Source of the DNA: Trichosporon coremiiforme | Taxonomy: Eukaryota > Basidiomycota > Tremellomycetes > Trichosporonales > Trichosporonaceae | Reading direction: 5' to 3' | Assembly: GCA_039545355.1 (NCBI GenBank) | Contig: BCJJ01000002.1 | Coordinates: 1 to 26,812 of the forward strand | DNA: 26,812 nucleotides | Shown: positions 19,371 through 26,812 of the stretch, piece after piece | Layout of the letters: each line of letters begins with the position of its first letter | Position numbering within the stretch: position 1 is the stretch's first letter | Translations under genes and position numbers: made by a program | The notes under the pieces: model-generated | What the model was told of the DNA's origin: nothing | The model's database searches: none | The model's input: only the letters and a program-made list of their open reading frames with translations

Positions 19371-20330
19371 ATGCCGTACGCCGTCCTCGGTCTCGGCCTT
19401 CTGTCCCTCGTCTCTCACGTCGCAGGTCACACGACCGTCATCGACGACTTCGCATCCACCCCAGACTTCAACCTTAACTCAAACTGGGCCTTCTTTCAAG
19501 CGGGCTCCCTCGTCGGCAACGACGGTCTCGTCTCCGTTGGCAAACACGGCCTCTCCGTCGTCTCGCCCGGCACCGTCGACGGACACCCCGCGTTCACCCT
19601 CGAGACGGACAGCGACCTGGACCATGTCAAGTGGTTGGTCACAGCGAACCACACCGCGTCCTCGCGCTACCCCGGCTTCGACACTGGCCGCCTCACGTCG
19701 TGCGCGGCCCGCCTCCGCGGCGAGGTCTACGGCGTCAAAGACAATGACCCGCGCCCCGCCTTCGTCGCGTCTGTCAATGGCGACTTTGAGCGCTCCTTCA
19801 TGTTCGACTTTGCCGTGACCAACGACGCAGTGTACGCTCTCTACGAGCGTCTGCCCTTCGCGCGCACGCCCGACAACCACTACGCTTCCTTCACGTACCT
19901 CGTCCGCGCGGCTGAGCGAAGCATCGACGACTGGCACGACGTGCGCGTCGCGTACGACGGCGCCGCGCGCACCGTGACGTGGTACCTCGAAGGCGAGGAG
20001 GTACTCAAGGTCGACAAGATTGGACACTATCTCGGCCCCGAGCACGAGGGCAACCTCTACATCGACCGCGGCGGAGTGGAGGAGGAGGTCCCCGAGCTCC
20101 GCCAGCTGACGTGCGGCTTTGGCTCCTTCTCGCTCATGGACAGCACCGTCAATGGAAAGCCTGGGCTGGTTCGTCTGGTCGAGACGGAGGGGTACTACGT
20201 ACGCCCGGCCGGGTTTCTCGATGGCGATCGCCTGATCGGCCAAGGCACGAAGCTGGAAGTGGCGATCGTCAGCGTTTCAGTTGAGGGCGAAGAGGATGAT
20301 GATAAGGAGACTGAGCACGACGAGCTCTGA
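19371..20330 (+). CDS. ER-lumen protein with signal peptide and C-terminal HDEL, DUF6081-like
   Basis: The intronless frame encodes 319 aa from the ATG at 19371, chosen because it gives a clean signal peptide (MPYAVLGLGLLSLVSHVAG); the open frame extends further upstream. The body is beta-rich: DDFASTPDFNLNSNW near the start, FMFDFAVTNDAVYALYERLP in the middle, and WHDVRVAYDGAARTVTWYLEG with GEEVLKVDKIG, the pattern of a concanavalin-like sandwich. It resembles proteins I recall as DUF6081; that name is from memory and unverified. The C-terminus is acidic (EGEEDDDKETE) and ends in HDEL, the fungal ER-retrieval signal, as in lumenal chaperones. No catalytic motif is evident. An ER-resident lectin or glycan-processing helper is a reasonable guess but unproven. 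Confidence 0.8.
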   Translation: MPYAVLGLGLLSLVSHVAGHTTVIDDFASTPDFNLNSNWAFFQAGSLVGNDGLVSVGKHGLSVVSPGTVDGHPAFTLETDSDLDHVKWLVTANHTASSRYPGFDTGRLTSCAARLRGEVYGVKDNDPRPAFVASVNGDFERSFMFDFAVTNDAVYALYERLPFARTPDNHYASFTYLVRAAERSIDDWHDVRVAYDGAARTVTWYLEGEEVLKVDKIGHYLGPEHEGNLYIDRGGVEEEVPELRQLTCGFGSFSLMDSTVNGKPGLVRLVETEGYYVRPAGFLDGDRLIGQGTKLEVAIVSVSVEGEEDDDKETEHDEL

Positions 20331-20834
20331 GGAGGTGAAGGTTCGATGTCCGTCGAGCTCTATGGGACACGTGTTGATACTACGTTCACGCTTCTAGCGT
20401 CGGCTGTATGCATGTTCACCTTAACTCCTCGCGACAACACTCCCATCGCGCTAGCCGCACCCACGACGAAAACCCCCCGCTGGAAGCGGACTTGTGTTCG
20501 GTTCGGTCGCGGAGTGATGCATTCCGGCCACCGATGCAAAGCCGTCGGTGTGCTGAACCCGACGAACGCCACGAGCCCATGCGCCAGGGTCTGCGGGCAA
20601 TCGATCCATTGCATGCAGACGGCGGCATGTATCGGCATCCGATGCTCGGGCACGGCGCCTGGTTGCGTGGGACCGAGGCGCGGGCACGCTCGCCGCCTTA
20701 GTGCAACCGCGCTCCACCGCCACTAGTCATTCACTGATTTCTCAACCTATCTCGACGTGACTGAGCAAGCCATGCTCTCTCACAACACGCACGTCCACGA
20801 TGTCCGACGAGGACAACCAGAACCGCTGCATACC
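20331..20834. other. Non-coding stretch
   Basis: No gene is supported. Several overlapping open frames exist on both strands because of GC bias, but none carries domain-like sequence. A CACGTG box is at about 20369. The last part may hold a lost 5' exon of the relic that follows. Confidence 0.45.
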
Positions 20835-21230
20835 ATGGACTTCCCCAGTCTCGACCTGGGGCATGCCGCGTGCTCCCAGCGCACGGTCGACCTTGGGGAC
20901 ATGGAGGTCTACGTATATGGGCTGGCTGGGCGAGATTGCCAACTCGAACAAAGACATTGCCGCCGTCGTAAGGTCCTCGGTGGCGACTGCGCTGACGCCA
21001 GATTCTGAGTCACGGCTGGGCGAACAAGGCCAGCCATATGGCGAACATGGCGCGCGGGCTCTTCGGCGAGATCAGGCCGCGTTGTGGCCAAGGCGGGGCC
21101 CGGAAACACCGTCCGCGTCAAGGTCCAGGATGTTGGACACATCGTCACGCCGCCGATGGTGCGCAAGTCCGCCGACTGGCTGTACCGCTGGGGCGAGCGG
21201 GGCGCTGCGGAAGACTCGGCCTGTCTTTAA
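20835..21230 (+). pseudogene. Decayed alpha/beta-hydrolase-like gene fragment
   Basis: Segments in successive frames form one protein: a start at 20835 (MDFPSLDLGHAACSQRTVDL then MEVYVYGL); after a frame change, GEIANSNKDIAAV up to 20967; a perfect 34-nt intron (20968-21001, GTAAGG ... CTGACGCCAG); then ILSHGWANKASHMANMARGLF; and after another frame change near 21078, NTVRVKVQDVGHIVTPPMVRK ending in TAA at 21228-21230. The LSHGW block after a hydrophobic strand resembles the oxyanion loop of alpha/beta-hydrolases. The piece is far too short for a whole hydrolase, with no nucleophile elbow or catalytic His region, so it is both frameshifted and truncated. Confidence 0.5.
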
Positions 21231-21463
21231 GCATAGACAAACTTATAATCTAGAGACAGAGCTCGATGCATGACGGTTGAACGGATATCAGACCTCCGCC
21301 AGCCAGGGTACGCCACGCGAGCGACGGCGTCGTCCGACGGCTGTTGACGGGCGCCAAGTCAAGCCCCGTTTCGTTGCCCATCCTTCATCGTTGCCCACTC
21401 GACTACTTCTGCACAGATGCGTACGTAGCCATGGGTTGCCGGCATTGCCGGGTCAGCTGTCTT

Positions 21464-21469
21464 ATAAGG
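21464..21469 (+). promoter_or_regulatory. TATA box of the acyl-CoA ligase gene
   Basis: TATAAG lies 45 bp upstream of the ATG at 21514, a spacing similar to that of the mannitol dehydrogenase and acetoacetyl-CoA synthetase TATA boxes in this window. Confidence 0.5.
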
Positions 21470-21513
21470 TCGCGGCGACAACCGGTCTGACTGCTCATAA
21501 CTCACAACTCACC

Positions 21514-23178
21514 ATGACGAGTGACATTGCGATCTACGAGTCCGAGTTCCCGAACCCCTTCCTGCCCGAAATCGGGCTGTTCGACTACATCTTCCCGTCC
21601 GCGCAGGGTATCGGGCTGCACAACCCCGCCTCACTCTCCGATGACGGCGTCGCGTTCATCGAGGGCCACAACGGGCGGCAGCTGAAGCGTGGCGAGCTGC
21701 GCGACAGGGCACTCGGGCTCAAGACCGGCCTGAACGCGATGGGCGTGCGCCGCGGCGACGTCGGATGCCTGTGGGGCCTGAACGGGCTCGAGTGGATTAT
21801 CGCCGCGTACGGTCTCATTGCGGCCGGCGTGACCGTGACGCCCGCCAACGCAAGCTACGACGTGCACGAGATCGCCCACCAGGTCAACGACTCGGGCGCG
21901 AACGTCGTCTTCGTGTCGCCCGAGAATCTGCCCCAGCTGCTCAAGGCACGCGAGCAGTTCAAGGTGCCCATGCCCGATTCGCGCATCATCGTCCTCGACC
22001 GCAAGGGGAAGGACGGCTTCAAGGGCCTCTACGACCACGTCGGCGCGCCATCCGAGGCGGAGCACTTTGACGGGCTCGAGTCGCGCGCGACCGCCGTCCT
22101 GTGCTACAGCTCGGGCACGACCGGTCTGCCGAAAGGCGTCATGACGACACACTACAACCTCACCTCGCAGATCCTCGCCGCGCAGCCGCTGTACCCCAAG
22201 TTCGACCTGCCGGGGGACTCGATGCTCGGTTTCCTTCCCATGTCGCACATCTATGGCTGGATCGCGCTCCTGATCCAACCGTTGACAATCGGGCTCCGCA
22301 CAATCATCCTCCCCCGCTTTGACGAGATCCAGTTCCTCTCCTGCGTGCAGAAGTACCGCTGCACGCACAGCCTGTTCGTCCCGCCCATCGTGCTCCTGCT
22401 CGTGCACTCGCAGAACGTGCCGAAGTACGACCTGTCGTCTTTGCGGATCGTGTCGTGCGGTGCGGCTCCGCTGTCCGGCGACCTCATCGACGCGTTCAAG
22501 AGGCGCTTCCCGCAGTGCACCATCAGCCAGAGCTACGGCATGACCGAGACGAGCCCCGGCATCTTCCTCGCTCTGACGGAGGACGCGCAAAACGGCCATC
22601 TCGGTATCGGCCGCTTGTGTCCGACGTACCAGGCGCGCCTCGTTAGGCCGGACGGAACGGATGCGCCCGTCGGCGAGCGCGGCGAGCTCTGGGTGCGTGG
22701 ACCCTGTGTCATGAAGGGATACCACCGGAACGAGGCTGCTACGCGGGGGACGATGGAGCCCGGAGGCTGGCTGCGGACGGGCGACGTGCTTGTGCGCGGC
22801 GAGGACGGGCTGTGGGCCGTCGTAGACCGCGTCAAGGAGCTGATCAAGTACAAGGGCTTCCAGGTCGCGCCGGCCGAGCTCGAGGGTATCCTGCTGCAGC
22901 ATCCCGCCGTTATCGATGCTGGCGTCGTCGGCGTCCAGGACGACAGCCAGGCGACGGAACTCCCCCGCGCATACATCGTCACATCGTCTGCAGAGGACAA
23001 GACCAAGATCGCCAAGGACGTGCAGGCGTGGGTCGCGGCTCGCGTCGCGCACCACAAGGCGCTCCGTGGCGGTGTCCTCGCCATCGACGCAATCCCCAAG
23101 AGTCCCTCGGGCAAAATCCTCCGCAACATCCTCCGCGCACGCGCAAAGGACGAGTTCAGGCCCGCCGGCAAGCTGTAG
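21514..23178 (+). CDS. 4-coumarate-CoA ligase-like acyl-CoA synthetase
   Basis: The intronless gene encodes 554 aa of the adenylate-forming (ANL) superfamily. The ATG at 21514 is preferred over the longer open frame because it follows a TATA box and an ACAACTCACC leader, and the family length fits. Motifs: P-loop YSSGTTGLPKGV (198-209), LPMSHIYGW (241-249), SYGMTETSPG (340-349), GWLRTGDV (418-425), the hinge and pocket block RVKELIKYKGFQVAPAELE (439-457), and catalytic K534 in PKSPSGKILR. This layout is that of 4CL-like enzymes, which activate aromatic or medium/long-chain acids with ATP and CoA. The C-terminus is AGKL; GKL is a weak match to the peroxisomal PTS1 signal. In a fungus without lignin synthesis, a fatty- or aromatic-acid substrate is likely. 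It is convergent with acetoacetyl-CoA synthetase. Confidence 0.92.
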   Translation: MTSDIAIYESEFPNPFLPEIGLFDYIFPSAQGIGLHNPASLSDDGVAFIEGHNGRQLKRGELRDRALGLKTGLNAMGVRRGDVGCLWGLNGLEWIIAAYGLIAAGVTVTPANASYDVHEIAHQVNDSGANVVFVSPENLPQLLKAREQFKVPMPDSRIIVLDRKGKDGFKGLYDHVGAPSEAEHFDGLESRATAVLCYSSGTTGLPKGVMTTHYNLTSQILAAQPLYPKFDLPGDSMLGFLPMSHIYGWIALLIQPLTIGLRTIILPRFDEIQFLSCVQKYRCTHSLFVPPIVLLLVHSQNVPKYDLSSLRIVSCGAAPLSGDLIDAFKRRFPQCTISQSYGMTETSPGIFLALTEDAQNGHLGIGRLCPTYQARLVRPDGTDAPVGERGELWVRGPCVMKGYHRNEAATRGTMEPGGWLRTGDVLVRGEDGLWAVVDRVKELIKYKGFQVAPAELEGILLQHPAVIDAGVVGVQDDSQATELPRAYIVTSSAEDKTKIAKDVQAWVAARVAHHKALRGGVLAIDAIPKSPSGKILRNILRARAKDEFRPAGKL

Positions 23179-23526
23179 CACTGTAGACCGTGGATCGTAT
23201 GCGAACCGTGCCTAGTCCACCTGACGCGGCTGACTTACTCTACGTACCGGTCTGTGTAACTTTGTACCTGACTGACTCCGAGCGCGGTATGCAAGACTGA
23301 CGGAGCTGTCGCGGCCACATGGTCCAACATGACTCCTGTTCCCACGATACTGGAAGCTCGCTGCGATTTGTGGACCTGCGGGGGAAACGTCCCGACATTC
23401 CCGTGGAGGAGGTCAAGTACATCCTCGACGGGTGCTTCCGTCGATCCGTCGGCGGTCCAGGCAGCCCAGGCAGGCCCGCAATGAAACCCTGTATGCATTT
23501 CTATATCTACAACTTGGAAGGGGATG
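23179..23526. other. Convergent 3' intergenic stretch
   Basis: This interval holds the 3' ends of two convergent CoA-ligase genes. A short plus-strand open frame from 23319 has some protein-like sequence but no domain or start context. I do not call it. Confidence 0.5.
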
Positions 23527-25652
23527 TTACAGCCTCGCCTCGCGGCCCGAGTTTGCGCGCGCCCACTCGGCGTAGAACGCGTAGCTCTCGGGGTTCTCGA
23601 CGCCGGCAAAGTTGATCTTCTCGAGCGACACGCCGTTCAGGAGCTTCTTGACTGAGGGCTCGACCTTCTTCCCGCTGCCTGTTAGGGGGACGGCGGGGCA
23701 CTGCGTTACGATGGCGGGGACGTGGCGGTTGGAGAGCGCTTGACGGATCGCCTGCTTGATGCGTCCGACGAGGTCGGCGGAGAGCGGCGCGTCGTTCCGC
23801 GTCTTCAGGAAGAGGACAACACGCTCATCGTTGTTCGGCAGGCGCTGCCCGACAGCCAGCGAGTCCTCGACCTCGGCGGCAAAGTCCTTCTCGAGGATGA
23901 AGTAGAGCTCCGAACTACCGAAGCGCACACCGGAGGGGTTCAACACGCCGTCCGCGCGCCCGATCACGGTCCACCCGCGCGTGACGGGGTTGATGCGCAC
24001 GGCGTCGTTCATGTTGAGCATTGGCGGGTTCGACGAGTCCTCAAAGTACGCCTCCTTGTAGCGCTTGCGGTCGGGATCGTCGGCAAAGTTGTACGGCATG
24101 TTCGGGAACGGCTGGTTGAAGAGCAGGATGCCCTCCTCGCCGACGAGGGGCTTCTGGTTCGCGTCGGCCGCGATGACGCTGACACCGAGCACGGGCGTCT
24201 GCAGCTCGCCCTTGTACGCAGGCAGCACGGGGGTCGACTGCAGGTACGACCCGCCGAGCTCTGTCCCGCCCGCGGCGTTGTTGACGAGCAGCCTATTCAG
24301 CTCGCGCGCGCAAAAGTCATACACGTCCCCCGTGACGGGTGCTCCAGTCGTGTAGAACTGCTTCAGCGTGCTGAGGTCATGCTTCGTGCTCGGGCGCACG
24401 CCGGCCTTGTTCAGCGTCTGGATGTAACGCGGCGACGCGCCCAGCTGCGTCACGCGGTACTTGTCGATGGCGCGGAAGAGGACGTCCTGCGGGTGGAAGG
24501 GCGAACCGTCGAACGCGACAATCGTGCCGCCGTTACAGCTGAACATGATGTGCATGTTCCACACGATCCAGCCCATCGTCGCGAACTGGATGTAGCTGTC
24601 CCGGTGGTCGAGGTTGAGGTGCAGCGTGATGACGACGCGGCGCATGAGGTAAATCCCACCGCCGGGGCCGTAGATGCTCTTCGGCTTGCCTGTCGTGCCC
24701 GAGGAGAAGACGATCCAGATCGGGTGGCTGAAGTCGCCCCGGTAAAAGTCGATCTCGGCCGGCGCGTCGCGACCGCTCTCCATGAAGCTCGCCCAGTCCC
24801 AGCTCTTCACGCTGGACGGGTATCCCTCGAGCGTCCCGGGCGCCGGCTGGCGGTCCTTTGACAGCTGGCCGAAGGTCACGACGTTCTTCAGCTTGCCCGC
24901 CTTGGCGATCTCATCGACGACGGCGCGCGCGCGCTCCGTGATCGAGTGCTCCTTGCCCGAGTACCGGTACTTGTCGATCGTGAAGAGGACCTTGGGCTTG
25001 ATGATGTCGTACCGGTCGACGACGGCCTTGACACCGAACTCGGCGGGGGTCGAGGAGAAGATGGCGCCAATGGCGACGGTCGCCATGAAGATGATGAGCA
25101 TCTCGCAGGACGTGGCCGCAAACGACGCAACAGAGTCGCCAGGCTGCACACCCATCTTGCGCAGAGCGTGCGCCGCGACACGCGCCTCGTGGTACAGGTC
25201 GTAGTAGCTGATGCGGCGCATCTCGACAGGCTCGTGCGGGTTCGCCGCGTTCGGGTCACCCTCGACGGTCGCGATCATGGCCCACTTGTCCTTGCGCAGC
25301 GCGGACTCGGTACCGAGCAGGATGTTCTCGGCGACGCTGCCGTCAGCTCTGCCGGTGGAGCTGCTACTCACTTGAACTTGGCACCGGGGAACAGCTTCTG
25401 CGGCTCATCCATGGGGATGCCCTCGACGAAGGCGGGGCCGTCGCCGCGCTCGCCGATCAATTTGAAGTAGTCCCAGCAAAAGTCGAGGAACTCGTTCGTG
25501 TTCTTGGTGCTCCAGTCGTGCAGCTCCCACCAGTCTTGCAGGTTGTAGCCGTAGCGCTCGTTGACGGCGCTGCGGAACTTCTCGACGAAGGGCTCCTCGT
25601 CCTCGTGGGGACGTCTGTCTCCGGGCTTCCAGTAGAGTTCGGGTTTGGACAT
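23527..25652 (-). CDS. Acetoacetyl-CoA synthetase
   Basis: Two exons (25652-25372 and 25336-23527) with a 35-nt intron (GTGAGT ... CTGACGGCAG) encode 696 aa, the usual length for this family. The protein opens with LYWKPGD and the ACAS-type N-terminal block with WWELHDWS. The intron joins at KFNVAENILLG, the conserved N-terminal ANL segment. Core motifs are FSSGTTGKPKSI (304-315), TMGWIVWNMH, GGTELGG in the adenine pocket, GWTVIGRADGVLNPSGVR, and catalytic Lys in LTGSGKKVE (about 650). The enzyme activates acetoacetate with ATP and CoA, usually in the cytosol for lipid and sterol synthesis from ketone bodies. The last residues, EARL, end in ARL, an acceptable PTS1-like signal, so a peroxisomal pool is possible. 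Confidence 0.95.
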
Positions 25653-25708
25653 GGTGCTAGTCGCAAGAGTGGATCACTAGGGCTGGGAGAACGAAGTAGG
25701 ACCAACGA

Positions 25709-25715
25709 CTATATA
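25709..25715 (-). promoter_or_regulatory. TATA box of acetoacetyl-CoA synthetase gene
   Basis: TATATAG on the minus strand lies 57 bp upstream of the ATG at 25652. Confidence 0.55.
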
Positions 25716-26338
25716 CCGCGGGGACGCGGAGTCACCGGGGATGGCGCAAGATCGGAGTTTGCCGAATTCCGATCCTAGTCGGTAATCCCCAACGGCCGAG
25801 AGCTCGCCGAGATTACGGTCACACGGAGCAGCTGGGCACACGACCTCGGCAGTTGAGATCGGGCACCGCGCTGCACAGACTACTGCATGCATGCATAGCT
25901 TCGAAAGCATGTGAGTTGCGCGCTCTCTGCATGCAGATCGAGGGTGGTGCACTGGCCGTGGACTGTAGCACAGAGGTGACAGGTGGCGTAGAAGCAGTAG
26001 AAGCACGAACCGGCGGCGACCACCGCGAGATCCCGGGTCAGTCACTGTCACCCTGCCCACCAGAATATCTCTCTCTCCAGGTGTCGAATTGGCAGCTTGC
26101 TCGCTCATGATGTTTTCAACTACACCTCTTCGACGCTGCATATCTGCTCCGTTTCACGCACAACACTTCCCCGCATGGATGTGGGTGCCTGATGTCTGTT
26201 CGGAAGGCATTTCCGCTGTCTCGTAGCTTCGGGGCCAAGCCGGGGTCCGGGGGAGTGTGGGGGGACCGAGTCGATCGGTCACGGAATGTGCCTCGATTCT
26301 GATCCGGGCGACAAAGTCGTTATCTGCACGGATAAGTC

Positions 26339-26365
26339 GGACACGCGGGACACGCGGGACACGCG
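26339..26365. repeat. Three perfect tandem copies of GGACACGCG
   Basis: The 9-mer repeats without mismatch at 26339, 26348 and 26357. The third copy abuts the first CACGTG box (26367-26372). Confidence 0.85.
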
Positions 26366-26366
26366 C

Positions 26367-26452
26367 CACGTGCACTGCACTTTCCGATTCCCGAATACCC
26401 ACCAACGTCTCCGACAGGCACCTGTTACAATCACGTGACTTTTGATCACGTG
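26367..26452. promoter_or_regulatory. Three CACGTG E-boxes within 86 bp
   Basis: CACGTG occurs at 26367-26372, 26432-26437 and 26447-26452; the last two sit in a short symmetrical arrangement, each preceded by AT. CACGTG is bound by fungal bHLH factors of the Cbf1, Pho4 and SREBP types. The target gene could be acetoacetyl-CoA synthetase (0.7 kb away) or an unseen gene to the right. Confidence 0.45.
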
Positions 26453-26812
26453 CCACGAAAAGGGAAGCTCGCGAACTGCCAGACACATGTCTCGAGTCCC
26501 TTCAACAGCACGCCAGGGTAAACTAGGGTCACAGGTTAAGTCGAACGGATGCGCACGGTCCCGTCATCGTCAACCTCGCCGTGGCTCATGTTCTGATCCA
26601 TAACTCATGCAACGGTACTCTTTATGCCTAGAAACTCCGCGTAGAGCCGAAAGGAATGCTTGGCAGCTCGGACAAATGGAGCTGCAGAGCGCACCGTGCA
26701 TACTGGCCACCACACCACCACAATAAAGCTGCATGTCACCACCCTCCTTATCGCCCTAGATCTCAGCCACCGAGGCCTGTGCTTGCCCCAAATCTTTCAT
26801 GTATCAAGCTCC

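Larger units (their letters stand above)
25716..26812. other. Non-coding right end with repeats and E-boxes
   Basis: No gene is seen in this 1.1-kb interval. It holds the distal promoter of acetoacetyl-CoA synthetase, a 9-bp triplicate (26339-26365) and three CACGTG boxes. It probably runs into the promoter of a gene beyond the window. Confidence 0.5.

Noticed and set aside
21631..23181. 516-codon minus-strand open frame opposite the acyl-CoA ligase
   Set aside because: It exactly mirrors the coding strand of a clear ANL-family gene; composition is typical of an antisense shadow.
23722..24861. 379-codon plus-strand open frame opposite acetoacetyl-CoA synthetase
   Set aside because: Antisense shadow with Arg/Val/Asp-rich composition and no recognisable motif.

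Overview
This window is a chromosome end of a GC-rich fungus, most likely a basidiomycete yeast of the Tremellomycetes (Trichosporonales-like). The evidence is a C-strand telomere tract at base 1, intron-bearing genes on both strands, and very short introns (33-37 nt) with a CTGAC/CTGAT branch site almost touching the acceptor. The placement is inferred from gene architecture and not from any database search.

Layout. Bases 1-47 are telomere repeat. They pass directly into the integrase half of a Ty3/gypsy chromovirus (46-1383), followed by a probable 3' LTR (1444-1679). Then comes an NADP-dependent mannitol dehydrogenase-type SDR (2427-3261, +), convergent with an alpha/beta hydrolase carrying a cysteine at the nucleophile position (3324-4229, -). 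From 4.9 to 6.7 kb lie two decayed genes: an LtrA-like membrane protein (+) and a secreted CYTH-like protein (-). A secreted, GPI-type pepsin-fold protein that has lost both catalytic DTG motifs occupies 7533-9025 (+). Another decayed gene lies at 9265-10196 (-).

The second half is better preserved: a small Ser/Pro-rich protein (10799-11293, -); a long divergent promoter region with CCAAT boxes and a perfect 12-bp hairpin; a peroxisomal-type catalase (12902-14640, +); a Cys-rich single-pass membrane protein (15809-16555, +); a secreted histidine acid phosphatase (17126-18840, -) divergent from a signal-peptide protein ending in HDEL (19371-20330, +); a decayed alpha/beta hydrolase (20835-21230, +); a 4-coumarate-CoA-ligase-like acyl-CoA synthetase (21514-23178, +); and, convergent with it, acetoacetyl-CoA synthetase (23527-25652, -). 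The last 1.1 kb is non-coding, with three CACGTG boxes.

Functional theme (inference). Catalase ends in AKL, the acyl-CoA ligase in GKL and acetoacetyl-CoA synthetase in ARL. All three are full or near matches to the C-terminal peroxisomal signal, which suggests a loose fatty-acid/ketone-body and peroxide metabolism neighbourhood. No obvious multi-gene novel system was found. The most unusual items are the catalytically dead pepsin-like protein with its apparent GT-TG intron, the HDEL-tailed beta-sandwich-like protein, the telomere-retroelement junction, and the string of gene relics that still carry intact-looking introns.
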